This document shows positions 7,929 through 16,193 of a DNA stretch of 64,000 nt, piece by piece. The DNA is from CBDCGJ01 sp965238305 (GTDB lineage: Bacteria > Pseudomonadota > Alphaproteobacteria > GCA-2731375), in assembly GCA_965238305.1 (NCBI GenBank), contig CBDEHK010000001.1:2790001-2854000 (forward strand), read 5' to 3'. Numbering within the stretch: the first letter of the stretch is position 1; the number at the start of each line of letters is the position of its first letter. The position numbers were made by a program, and so were the translations under genes. Under the pieces are notes generated by a model, which saw nothing but the letters and a program-made list of their open reading frames with translations, did no database searches and was not told the DNA's origin.

Positions 7929-8387
7929 ATGGATAAATCATTGAAAGTCCTGATCGTCGACGCGCCTTATTACGAAGAAATCTCTGATGAATTGTTGGCC
8001 GGCGCTATCGCCGAGATCGATAAACAAGGCGCCACTTATGATCGTCTCAGCGTGCCTGGCGCGTTGGAAATTCCAGGCGCGATCCGCTTGGCGGCGGAAG
8101 CCACCGCGCAAGCAGGCAATGACACCAACTATGACGCCTTTGTCGCGCTTGGTTGTGTCATCCGCGGTGAAACCAGCCACTATGAGTATGTTTGCAGCAA
8201 TTCCGCGCGTGGTCTTATGGATCTCACCCTGATGCATATGGTTGCCGTTGGTAATGGTATCCTGACAGTAGAAAATCGCGATCAGGCCTGGGTGCGGGCT
8301 TCCCGCGAGCAGAAAAACAAGGGTCGTGACGCCGTGGACGCAGCGCTGGCGCTAGCCAATATCAAACTGCAATTTAAGCTGGCTTAA
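7929..8387 (+). CDS. ribH: 6,7-dimethyl-8-ribityllumazine synthase
   Basis: Joins the butanone phosphate from RibB to the ribityl-pyrimidine to form lumazine, the substrate of RibE. The 152-aa protein shows VPGALEIPGAIRLA and GCVIRGETSHYEYVC, whose His is the catalytic residue of the family. I chose the ATG at 7929; the codon before it is an in-frame TTG at 7926. It lies 8 nt after ribBA and 3 nt before nusB, the usual ribH-nusB pair of alphaproteobacteria. Confidence 0.95.
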   Translation: MDKSLKVLIVDAPYYEEISDELLAGAIAEIDKQGATYDRLSVPGALEIPGAIRLAAEATAQAGNDTNYDAFVALGCVIRGETSHYEYVCSNSARGLMDLTLMHMVAVGNGILTVENRDQAWVRASREQKNKGRDAVDAALALANIKLQFKLA

Positions 8388-8390
8388 GCT

Positions 8391-8894
8391 ATGGCCAAGA
8401 CGAACAATGATAAAACGCGGTCTGGTGGCGGGCGGCGAAGTGCCGCCAGGTTGGCAGCGGTTCAAGCCCTATATCAATTCGAAGATGGTGACACTGATAT
8501 CGAAAGCGTCATTCTCGAATTTCTCACTCATCGACCCGGTGCATTGGTTGACCAGGATGGTGATGACCAAAGTTACGCTGAAACCGATCGCGATATGTTT
8601 GCTGACGTGACCCGCGGTACAGCGCGTCGAATTGTTGATATCGATCAGAAATTGGCCCAGACATTACCGTCAAGTTGGCCAATCGAACGGATCGAAAAAA
8701 TCCTACGCAACATTATGAGATGTGGCGTCTATGAGCTGCAGATGCGTCCTGACGTACCTTTTCGCGTCATCATCAATGAATATGTCGAGTTGGCCCGCGA
8801 TTTTTTTGGCGAAGATGAACCGGCGATGGTCAATGCCGTATTGGACAGAGTGGCGCGCCAGCTTCGCGAGGAAGAACGAAATCAAAAGTCATGA
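8391..8894 (+). CDS. nusB: Transcription antitermination factor NusB
   Basis: RNA-binding antitermination factor that works with NusE (S10) at boxA sites in rRNA operons. The 167-aa protein has the expected opening GGGRRSAARLAAVQALYQ and the C-terminal FRVIINEYVELARDFFGEDEP with VNAVLDRVA. It starts 3 nt after ribH and overlaps thiL by 4 nt (ATGA), so the three genes are probably translationally coupled. Confidence 0.94.
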   Translation: MAKTNNDKTRSGGGRRSAARLAAVQALYQFEDGDTDIESVILEFLTHRPGALVDQDGDDQSYAETDRDMFADVTRGTARRIVDIDQKLAQTLPSSWPIERIEKILRNIMRCGVYELQMRPDVPFRVIINEYVELARDFFGEDEPAMVNAVLDRVARQLREEERNQKS

Positions 8895-9874
8895 GAAAAA
8901 AATACCGTCTTGGTGAATTCGATCTCATTGAACGGTATTTCAAACCGCTGACGACGCATTCGCCAGGTGCGCTGGCCCTGGGCGATGATGCGGCAATCAT
9001 TCCAACAAAACCGAACAGAGATATCGTGACAACCGTCGATGCAATGGTGGCAGGGGTTCACTTTTTTCCCGACGACGCCCCCGATATTGTCGCTCGAAAA
9101 TTATTGCGTGTGAATTTATCCGACCTGGCCAGTATGGGCGCAACGCCGCTCGGTTACGTCATGACCAATGCATGGCCGGGCGATATAGAGGAAAGTTGGA
9201 TCGCTGCATTTTCCAAAGGTTTGGCGAACGATCAAAGCGAATTCGATATTCAGCTCTTGGGGGGCGACACCGTGCGGACCAGCGGGCCATTAACCCTTTC
9301 CTTAACCGCGTTTGGGGAAGTCGAGCGCGGCAAAGCATTGTTACGCCGCAACGCGGTGGTCGGCGATGGGGTTTACGTATCCGGTACCGTTGGTGACAGC
9401 GCATTGGGTCTGCGTGTTATTTCGGGACAATATGCAGGATTGCGGGAAGAACAAATCTATTACCTTCGCAGCCGCTACGATTTGCCGCAGCCTCGTTTGG
9501 CGCTGGGTAGGGCGTTGATAAATATCGGTCATGGGGTAATTGATATTTCCGATGGTTTGCTGGCTGACCTGCAGCACGTATTGGACCAGTCAGACGTCGG
9601 CGCAGTCGTGGATTGCAAATTGCTTCCACTATCCGAACCGGCCCAATCGACTTTGAAACTATCCGACAATCCGCTGGAAACAATATTGACCGGTGGTGAT
9701 GATTATGAATTGTTGTTTACGGCGGAACTGAAAACCGATGTTGAGGAACTATCGCGGCAAGCTGGCGTTCAAGTCACCCGGATTGGCGAAGTTACGGAAG
9801 GCAGGGATTTAATTGTTTATGACCGGACAGGTGCACCTCTATCACTTTCCAATCTTGGGTACCAACATTTGTAA
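8891..9874 (+). CDS. thiL: Thiamine-monophosphate kinase
   Basis: Phosphorylates thiamine monophosphate to the active cofactor thiamine pyrophosphate. The 327-aa AIR-synthase-fold protein shows LGDDAAII near the N-terminus, a second aspartate cluster TVDAMVAGVHF, NLSDLASMGATPLG, LLGGDTVR, and DISDGLLADL near residue 217. Its start overlaps nusB by 4 nt. The nusB-thiL pairing is frequent in proteobacteria. Confidence 0.95.
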   Translation: MRKKYRLGEFDLIERYFKPLTTHSPGALALGDDAAIIPTKPNRDIVTTVDAMVAGVHFFPDDAPDIVARKLLRVNLSDLASMGATPLGYVMTNAWPGDIEESWIAAFSKGLANDQSEFDIQLLGGDTVRTSGPLTLSLTAFGEVERGKALLRRNAVVGDGVYVSGTVGDSALGLRVISGQYAGLREEQIYYLRSRYDLPQPRLALGRALINIGHGVIDISDGLLADLQHVLDQSDVGAVVDCKLLPLSEPAQSTLKLSDNPLETILTGGDDYELLFTAELKTDVEELSRQAGVQVTRIGEVTEGRDLIVYDRTGAPLSLSNLGYQHL

Positions 9875-9896
9875 TTTCGGTGATGTCAGTAGTACA

Positions 9897-9925
9897 TTGC
9901 GGTAACTGATTGCTAAAGTTTTAAT
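9897..9925 (+). promoter_or_regulatory. Possible promoter for the FliL-like gene
   Basis: TTGCGG (9897-9902) and TTTAAT (9920-9925) are 17 nt apart, with the coding start only 18 nt further on. The -35 and -10 matches are moderate. Confidence 0.3.
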
Positions 9926-9943
9926 GGAAAAGAAGCGGACGTT

Positions 9944-10411
9944 TTGAAGAAAATCATTATTGCAGTGGTAGCTCTCTTGCTACTCGCCGGCGGCGGGTTT
10001 GGTGGGCTGTATTTCACCAACAATCTAGCTCTTTTCGGTTTGGACGGTCTGTTGGGTGAGTCCGCAATGAATACGGCAAACGACGTCAAAGAAGAGTCGG
10101 ATATTTTTGTCTCTGTGGATCAAATAATTGTGCCGGTATTGCAGGATGGTCGTGTCGCATTTCAAATCTATCTCAATATCAAACTTGGCGTGGAAGACAA
10201 CCTTGCAAGTATTAAAGTTAGGCAATCAATGCCCCGCATCCAAGACGCCATCATTGTGGAGTTGGTTACCCGCCCGGTGATCACCCGTGACGGCAGTTCA
10301 AATATTGATGTACTTGCGATAAAGTCTCGGGTACTAAAAGCGATCCACAAGACCTATAATGGAAAACTCGTTCAAGACGTTTTGATTTCTCAGGTCGTGC
10401 GTGGGAAGTAA
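9944..10411 (+). CDS. Membrane-anchored FliL-like protein
   Basis: A 155-aa protein with one N-terminal membrane helix (residues about 4-25, rich in Val, Leu and Gly) and a periplasmic domain. The domain plan, with a basic anchor, a strand pair VDQIIVPVLQDG / VAFQIYLNIKLGV, a helix IKVRQSMPRIQDAIIVEL and a terminal helix-strand, resembles the FliL/SPFH-like fold. No flagellar gene is nearby, so a role at the flagellar motor is not supported by context. The start is a TTG after GAAGCGG; no ATG fits this frame. Confidence 0.6.
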   Translation: MKKIIIAVVALLLLAGGGFGGLYFTNNLALFGLDGLLGESAMNTANDVKEESDIFVSVDQIIVPVLQDGRVAFQIYLNIKLGVEDNLASIKVRQSMPRIQDAIIVELVTRPVITRDGSSNIDVLAIKSRVLKAIHKTYNGKLVQDVLISQVVRGK

Positions 10412-10478
10412 ACAAGCGAAACAAATATTAATTGGGACGGTTTAGACAACTTGTTCCAATCATGCCGGACCGACATTC

Positions 10479-11675
10479 ATGCCAATTAGTCAACTTCGCA
10501 ACGTTTTATTGCTTGCGCTATGCCAAGCGATATTTATCGGTGGTCAAACCACCGTGTTTTTTATCGGTGGATTGATCGGCTATGAACTGACACCGGATAA
10601 GGCGTTCGCGACGCTGCCGGTGACCATGGTGATATTGGGAACAGCTTGTACGACGATTCCAGCGTCACTTTTTATGGGCAAATTCGGCCGGCGAACGGGC
10701 TTTTTGACAGGCGCTTCGATTGGCGCGATTGGCGCCATAGTTTGCTCTTACGCGATTTCGATCGAATCGTTTCTGCTGTTTTGCATCGGCACCTTTCTGA
10801 TCGGTTGTTACAATGCTTTTTGTCAGTATTACCGCTTTGCAGTCGCCGATGCAGCGCCGGTGGAATCCAGTGCGCGCTATGTTTCCTGGGTTCTCGCCGG
10901 CGGTGTCGTGGCCGCTTTTTTAGGACCACAATTGGCTATTTGGACCCGCGACCTGATTCCCGAAACGACTTATCTTGGTAGCTATCTGACCATTTTAGCG
11001 TTGATAATGGTGGCGATGTGTTTGATCAGTTTCATTCGAATTCCATCGTTGACAGCGGAAGAAATGGCGGCGAAAACACGACCGATCCTGAAGATCGTGT
11101 TGAACAAGAAATTCATCGCTGCCGCCGGCTGTGGGATGATTGCCTATGGGGTTATGAGCCTATTGATGACGGCAACACCACTGGCGATGTTGAGTGCTGA
11201 TTTTGTCGATGCGGATGCGGGCATAGTGATTCAGTGGCATGTGATTGGCATGTTCGGACCTTCGTTTTTCACCGGAGATCTGATCAACCGCTTTGGCTTG
11301 TACAAAATCATGTTTATCGGGGCGCTGCTGCTATTAGCCGCACCATTGCTTGATTTGCAGGGCGTCAGCTTTGGCCATTTCCTGGGCGCGTTATTCCTGG
11401 TTGGCTTGGGCTGGAATTTCGTTTTTGTTGGCGCTACGACGTTGCTGACCCGTGTCCACACCCCGGGTGAACGGGCGAAGACGCAAGCTGCCAATGACTT
11501 CCTGGTTTTTGGCACGACGGCAATCGCGTCTTTCCTGTCCGGAACGTTGCTTTATAACTATGGCTGGCAATTGATCAATTATGCGGCCATTCCAATGGTA
11601 GGCGTTGCCATTTGCCTAATATTATGGGCGATGTGGACGGAAAAGTGGGAAAATTTGAGTGAGAGACCAACCTAG
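10479..11675 (+). CDS. Major facilitator superfamily permease
   Basis: A 398-aa inner-membrane transporter with about twelve hydrophobic segments. A loop GKFGRRTGFLTG after the second or third helix is the MFS motif A equivalent, and a matching loop GDLINRFGLYK opens the second half. The substrate cannot be told from sequence. It is a single gene on the plus strand between the FliL-like gene and hppA with no close partner. Confidence 0.8.
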   Translation: MPISQLRNVLLLALCQAIFIGGQTTVFFIGGLIGYELTPDKAFATLPVTMVILGTACTTIPASLFMGKFGRRTGFLTGASIGAIGAIVCSYAISIESFLLFCIGTFLIGCYNAFCQYYRFAVADAAPVESSARYVSWVLAGGVVAAFLGPQLAIWTRDLIPETTYLGSYLTILALIMVAMCLISFIRIPSLTAEEMAAKTRPILKIVLNKKFIAAAGCGMIAYGVMSLLMTATPLAMLSADFVDADAGIVIQWHVIGMFGPSFFTGDLINRFGLYKIMFIGALLLLAAPLLDLQGVSFGHFLGALFLVGLGWNFVFVGATTLLTRVHTPGERAKTQAANDFLVFGTTAIASFLSGTLLYNYGWQLINYAAIPMVGVAICLILWAMWTEKWENLSERPT

Positions 11676-11849
11676 ATAGCGAGTTTGATGCGGGCCATAA
11701 CGCGATGTTGCGTTCTTGGTGCATCTCTGGCATGTTCCGCGCGCGTTTTCTGGAGAGGAAAAGTTTAGGGATGCAGAGCAGTTGGCTCGGTGCATGCAAC
11801 CTGGATAACATCGAGCTAAAATTTTGTGGATTGTAGAGGGATATTACCA

Positions 11850-13940
11850 ATGGAAGTTGGATTGATTTTCGCCATTGTGTGCGGCTTCATCGCGATTGCT
11901 TACGGGATCTGGGCATCGAAGTCGGTGATGGCGGCGGATGCCGGTAACGAAAGAATGCAGGAAATTGCCGGCGCTATTCAAGAGGGTGCACGGGCCTATT
12001 TGAATCGTCAATATTTGACAATTGGCGCGGTCGGCATCGTTGTCTTTTTTATCATGTTCGTGATCGGTTGGCACGCGGCGGCTGGTTTCGCTGTTGGCGC
12101 AATATTGTCTGGAGCGGCAGGCTATGCCGGGATGTTAGTCTCGGTCCGCGCAAATGTGCGTACCACGCAAGCTGCCAGCAAAAGTCTGGCGGCCGGTTTG
12201 GAAATAGCGTTCAAAGCTGGCGCCGTCACCGGTATGTTGGTAGCCGGCTTGGCATTACTCGCAGTCGCGGGCTATTTCTCCGTACTGCTGGCAATGGACA
12301 TCGGCATCGCTGATCGCAGAATGGTCGACGGTTTGGTTGCACTTGGATTTGGCGGTTCGCTGATCTCCATTTTTGCCCGTCTTGGCGGCGGTATCTTTAC
12401 TAAGGGTGCTGATGTTGGTGGCGATTTGGTCGGCAAGGTTGAAGCTGGTATCCCGGAAGACGATCCACGTAACCCGGCGACGATCGCCGATAATGTTGGC
12501 GACAATGTTGGTGATTGCGCTGGCATGGCGGCGGATCTTTTTGAAACCTATGCGGTGACAATTGTTGCAACGATGGTCCTGGCGTCGATATTCTTCGCCA
12601 GCGATGCGGCGTTACAATCGAATTTGATGCTTTACCCGCTCGTCATGGGCGGCGCCAGTATCATCGCATCGGTGATTGGCACGTTCTTTGTTCGCCTCGG
12701 TTCGTCCGAAAATATCATGGGCGCGTTATACAAAGGTTTTATCGCTTCGGCCGTTTTGTCGGGCATCGCCTTTATTCCAATCACCATGATGTTTGTAGGT
12801 TTGGACACCACGCTTGATGTTGGCGGGGTTGAAACCACTGGTTTGAGGCTGTTGATGTGCGCTCTCGCAGGCTTGGTTATTACCGGGTTAATCATCTGGG
12901 TGACAGAATATTACACCTCAACTGAATATCGCCCGGTCCGCAGTATTGCGCTGTCTTCGACGACCGGACATGGCACCAATGTCATACAAGGCTTGGCGAT
13001 TTCCATGGAAGCGACGGCAGTTCCGGCCCTGATCATTTGTGCCGGCATTATCGTGACCTACATGTTGGGTGGTCTCTTCGGCATTGCCATTGCCGCTTCG
13101 GCGATGTTGGCGCTGGCTGGGGTTGTTGTGGCGCTGGATGCCTACGGCCCGGTTACCGATAACGCCGGTGGCATTGCGGAAATGGCGAATTTGGATGAGT
13201 CTGTTCGTAAAACCACGGATGCTTTGGATGCGGTCGGCAATACCACGAAAGCGGTGACCAAGGGGTATGCCATCGGTTCCGCCGGTTTGGCCGCGTTGGT
13301 GTTGTTTGCCGCCTATACTCAGGATTTGAAGCTGTTCTTTAGTGACGTAACGGTGGACTTCAGCTTGTCGAACCCGTTCGTCGTGGTTGGCTTGCTGATC
13401 GGTGGCATGCTGCCGTATTTGTTCGGTGCCATGGGCATGACCGCAGTTGGTCGGGCCGCAGGCTCTGTGGTTGAGGAAGTTCGCCGCCAGTTCCGCGAAA
13501 TTCCGGGTATCATGGAAGGAACAGCTAAACCCGACTATAGCCGGGCCGTCGATCTGCTGACAAAAGCGGCAATTAAGGAAATGATTGTTCCCTCTCTGCT
13601 GCCGGTTCTGGCCCCTGTCGTGGTTTATTTCGTATTCTTCTGGATTGCCGATCAAGCCGCCGCCTTCGCCACACTTGGCGCCATGTTACTGGGTGTGATC
13701 GTCACCGGCTTGTTCTTGGCAATTTCCATGACCGCCGGTGGTGGAGCCTGGGATAACGCCAAGAAATACATCGAAGACGGTAACCATGGCGGTAAGGGCT
13801 CAGAATCGCACAAAGCCGCTATCACCGGTGACACGGTCGGCGACCCGTATAAGGATACTGCGGGTCCGGCGATCAATCCGATGATTAAGATTACTAATAT
13901 TGTTGCATTGCTATTACTGGCAGGCTTGGCCGGTCACTAG
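11850..13940 (+). CDS. hppA: K+-insensitive H+-translocating membrane pyrophosphatase
   Basis: Integral membrane enzyme that couples pyrophosphate hydrolysis to proton pumping, saving energy from biosynthetic PPi. The 696-aa polytopic protein has the substrate site DVGGDLVGKVEAGIPEDDP, then NPATIADNVGDNVGDCAG, and the late Mg/PPi site with GDTVGDPYKDTAGPA. In GNTTKAVTKGYAIGSA the residue after GNTT is Lys, which marks the potassium-independent subfamily (Ala in the K+-dependent one). I chose the ATG at 11850, about 10 nt after AGAGGG; an in-frame GTG at 11826 would add eight non-hydrophobic residues. A strong terminator follows. Confidence 0.96.
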   Translation: MEVGLIFAIVCGFIAIAYGIWASKSVMAADAGNERMQEIAGAIQEGARAYLNRQYLTIGAVGIVVFFIMFVIGWHAAAGFAVGAILSGAAGYAGMLVSVRANVRTTQAASKSLAAGLEIAFKAGAVTGMLVAGLALLAVAGYFSVLLAMDIGIADRRMVDGLVALGFGGSLISIFARLGGGIFTKGADVGGDLVGKVEAGIPEDDPRNPATIADNVGDNVGDCAGMAADLFETYAVTIVATMVLASIFFASDAALQSNLMLYPLVMGGASIIASVIGTFFVRLGSSENIMGALYKGFIASAVLSGIAFIPITMMFVGLDTTLDVGGVETTGLRLLMCALAGLVITGLIIWVTEYYTSTEYRPVRSIALSSTTGHGTNVIQGLAISMEATAVPALIICAGIIVTYMLGGLFGIAIAASAMLALAGVVVALDAYGPVTDNAGGIAEMANLDESVRKTTDALDAVGNTTKAVTKGYAIGSAGLAALVLFAAYTQDLKLFFSDVTVDFSLSNPFVVVGLLIGGMLPYLFGAMGMTAVGRAAGSVVEEVRRQFREIPGIMEGTAKPDYSRAVDLLTKAAIKEMIVPSLLPVLAPVVVYFVFFWIADQAAAFATLGAMLLGVIVTGLFLAISMTAGGGAWDNAKKYIEDGNHGGKGSESHKAAITGDTVGDPYKDTAGPAINPMIKITNIVALLLLAGLAGH

Positions 13941-13965
13941 AACCCAAGCGCGTAAATAATCGAAA

Positions 13966-13997
13966 GCCTCGCTGCTGCTTTGCAGCGGGGCTTTTTC
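13966..13997 (+). terminator. Rho-independent terminator after hppA
   Basis: A 10-bp stem (GCCTCGCTGC with GCAGCGGGGC, one T-G wobble), a 6-nt loop and a run of five T. It lies 25 nt after the hppA stop and could also serve convergent bamE. Confidence 0.9.
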
Positions 13998-14018
13998 TTT
14001 GTTCGATCAATTTTTAAG

Positions 14019-14465
14019 CTATTCGGGCGCGCCGGTGAATCGACCAAGATTGCCAAATACCTGCTGCACGAATGTTAATTCTTTGCCGCGTGTGGGCGTC
14101 TTGTCTTCCGAATACTCGACAACCTTACCGTCATCTAAAGAATAACGTTTGATGCTTTCGACAATGCCACGGGCGTCGAAACGAACTGCTAGCACGTCTT
14201 GCGCAACCACCTCGGCTTCGAAGAACGCAAATCGTTCCGTATGCCGTCGCATATAGAACCAGGTCTCGCCCTTGAAATTGGCGATCGTCACTGGCGCGCC
14301 AAATAGCTGCGAGACTGAACTTGAATCATGAACCCCTGGCTTTAATCGTTCGATCGATTCTTCATCCGGAATATAGCCGTGATGAGCTTCAATGGGCGTA
14401 CAGGCCACGCCCACCAACATTGCGGAGCTGATAATGGTTCTCAGAAGGGGAGTGCGAATATGCAA
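14019..14465 (-). CDS. bamE: Outer membrane assembly lipoprotein BamE (SmpA/OmlA family)
   Basis: Small lipoprotein of the BAM complex that inserts beta-barrel proteins into the outer membrane. The 148-aa precursor has a signal peptide ending in the lipobox LVGVAC, with Cys22 as the lipidated residue. The SmpA/OmlA domain follows, with the helix-turn around LKPGVHDSSSVSQLFGAP and the strand GETWFYMRR. Length and layout suit the family. It stands alone on the minus strand, convergent with hppA and divergent from the bc1 chaperone gene. Confidence 0.85.
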   Translation of the reverse strand: MHIRTPLLRTIISSAMLVGVACTPIEAHHGYIPDEESIERLKPGVHDSSSVSQLFGAPVTIANFKGETWFYMRRHTERFAFFEAEVVAQDVLAVRFDARGIVESIKRYSLDDGKVVEYSEDKTPTRGKELTFVQQVFGNLGRFTGAPE

Positions 14466-14582
14466 TTTTCAATCTATTCGGTTATATGAAAGTCTGCCAT
14501 TGACCTAACGCAGCCGGAAGGTTACTGCAAGGCAAAAGCGCGCCATCTTCTGCGCCGTTTATAGATATCTTGGAAGAAATTA

Positions 14583-15131
14583 ATGTTCGGCAATTACCTG
14601 CAACGCCGGCGCAAAGCCCGTCACCTCGAAAATGCGGCCGCAAAACTATATTTGTCGACCGTAAATCAAGCTCGTGAAATCGCGTTCTATCGCGACATCG
14701 GCGTCCCGGATACGTTGGATGGACGCTTCGAAATGATTGCCGTGCATGCTTATTTGATTATGCGCCGATTGAAGAATCTAGGTGATGAGGGAAATAATCT
14801 TTCGCAAGCGTTATTCGATGCAATGTTTAAAGATATGGATCGGAATTTGCGCGAATTAGGCGTTTCTGACATGTCGATGGGTAAACGTATGAAAAAAATG
14901 ATGCAGGGATTTTATGGTCGTGTCGCCGCCTATGATACAGGTATGGATGCGCCAGACAATTTGCAGATGAAAGCGGCAATTCGCCGCAATCTATACGGTA
15001 CGATCGAACCTGAAGCTGGTTGGATTGAGGTGATGCTACGCTATATTCAGAAGTTGGCTGAAATTCTTGAAATCAGTGATTACAAAGCATTTGAGGCTGC
15101 GCAATTGAAATTTCCGAAGCTTGACAATTAG
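14583..15131 (+). CDS. Ubiquinol-cytochrome c chaperone (CBP3/UQCC1 family)
   Basis: A 182-aa protein of the CBP3/UQCC family, which in mitochondria assists synthesis and assembly of cytochrome b of complex III. Recognised from the AAAKLYLSTVNQAREIAFY opening, DTLDGRFEMIAVHAYLIMRRL, and FDAMFKDMDRNLRELGVSDMS. No signal peptide or membrane helix is seen, so it is likely cytoplasmic or peripheral. A possible promoter TTGACC-17-TACTGC lies at 14500-14528. The role in bc1 assembly is family knowledge. Confidence 0.85.
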   Translation: MFGNYLQRRRKARHLENAAAKLYLSTVNQAREIAFYRDIGVPDTLDGRFEMIAVHAYLIMRRLKNLGDEGNNLSQALFDAMFKDMDRNLRELGVSDMSMGKRMKKMMQGFYGRVAAYDTGMDAPDNLQMKAAIRRNLYGTIEPEAGWIEVMLRYIQKLAEILEISDYKAFEAAQLKFPKLDN

Positions 15132-15144
15132 GGGCGATTTTGTG

Positions 15145-15173
15145 TTGACCGACGATAGCATAAAGCATATGTT
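15145..15173 (+). promoter_or_regulatory. Promoter for the DUF177-rpmF-plsX-fabH-ihfA operon
   Basis: TTGACC (15145-15150), 17-nt spacer, TATGTT (15168-15173). The predicted leader is about 100 nt before the DUF177 start at 15279. Confidence 0.5.
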
Positions 15174-15278
15174 TCGCCCGCTTTCGCGCGACCTTGGACA
15201 GCGCGCGCTTTTCCTTTGATTGTAATGATTTGGCGGCGCAGGATAGTAGCATACGCCGCTGTCGAACACAGGATAACG

Positions 15279-15896
15279 ATGACGCAGGACGATACCATAA
15301 TGCCAGGATTCAACCGCCCGACTGCTATTGCGGCGATCGGGGCAAACGACCTGCCGTTTTCATTTGCGGCCAATGCCGACGAATGCCTGGCTTTAGCAGC
15401 ACGTTTGGACGTGCCGTCTGTAGATAGGTTGGAAGCCAGTGGCTTTCTGCGCAAAGAATCGAAAAACAGAATTCGTCTTCGTGGGCAATTTGTCGCCGAT
15501 ATTTGCCAAACAAGCGTATTGACATTAGAGGAAATGTCTTCCCGTCTGCAGGAAAAGTTTAGTGTCCTATTGTGCCCGGAAGGTGACCCATTGCTGGTTG
15601 AAACCGATGGTGAAGACAAGGTCATGGATTCGCAGAATTTCGACGACATTGATGTGCTTGATAATGAATTTATTGACTTGGCAGATCAAGTTGCACAATT
15701 TGTTTCCCTAGCCGTCGACCCATATCCTCGTGAAGCAGAGGATTTGTTGATCACTGACCTGCCGAATGTTACCGATCTGGCGATCAAGACAAAAGGGGCG
15801 GTCACATTCGACGTGCCTAATGACAGGTTAATGGGTGGTGTCGATAATCAAGGCAAACAAAATCCCTTTGTGGTATTGAAAAATTTGCGCCAATAA
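15279..15896 (+). CDS. DUF177 (YceD-like) protein, 23S rRNA accumulation factor family
   Basis: A 205-aa protein of the DUF177/YceD family, whose gene is nearly always linked to rpmF and which has been connected to 23S rRNA accumulation. The Cys-Gln-Thr-Ser-Val-Leu-Thr-Leu block near the middle corresponds to the conserved CQRCLEP-type region, and the DPYPREAED motif lies near residue 145. The ATG at 15279 follows ACAGGA; an open extension upstream to 15216 has no ribosome site. It leads the lipid-synthesis operon. Confidence 0.85.
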   Translation: MTQDDTIMPGFNRPTAIAAIGANDLPFSFAANADECLALAARLDVPSVDRLEASGFLRKESKNRIRLRGQFVADICQTSVLTLEEMSSRLQEKFSVLLCPEGDPLLVETDGEDKVMDSQNFDDIDVLDNEFIDLADQVAQFVSLAVDPYPREAEDLLITDLPNVTDLAIKTKGAVTFDVPNDRLMGGVDNQGKQNPFVVLKNLRQ

Positions 15897-15984
15897 GCAA
15901 TACGAATGAACGCCAGTTTGGATTAGAGATAATTAAATTTAGTGTCTTAACAGGCACGCATTACCAAGTTAGAGAGACGGAAAA

Positions 15985-16170
15985 ATGGCAGTACCCAAGA
16001 AGAAAATCTCCAAAAGTCGCCGTGGCCAACGCCGCGGGCATGACGCTCTGAAAGCGGCTTCTTACAATGAATGTGGGAACTGTGGTGAGCTGAAGCGTCC
16101 GCATCATGTTTGCCCGGCTTGCGGTCACTATAATGACCGCGAAGTGCAAGAGCCGGCCAGCGTCGTATAG
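15985..16170 (+). CDS. rpmF: 50S ribosomal protein L32, zinc-binding form
   Basis: A 61-aa ribosomal protein beginning with the diagnostic MAVPKKKISKSRRGQRRGHD. Four cysteines (30, 33, 43, 46) form a CxxC-x9-CxxC zinc ribbon, so this is the zinc-containing (C+) paralogue. A GAGACGG Shine-Dalgarno precedes the ATG. It lies between DUF177 and plsX, a very widely conserved order. Confidence 0.98.
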   Translation: MAVPKKKISKSRRGQRRGHDALKAASYNECGNCGELKRPHHVCPACGHYNDREVQEPASVV

Positions 16171-16193
16171 TGTTGCACGGCTTGAGCTAGGCT

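Noticed and set aside
5062..8387. FMN riboswitch for the riboflavin genes
   Set aside because: ribD abuts nrdR with no spacer, and no FMN-element sequence was seen upstream of glyA or nrdR.
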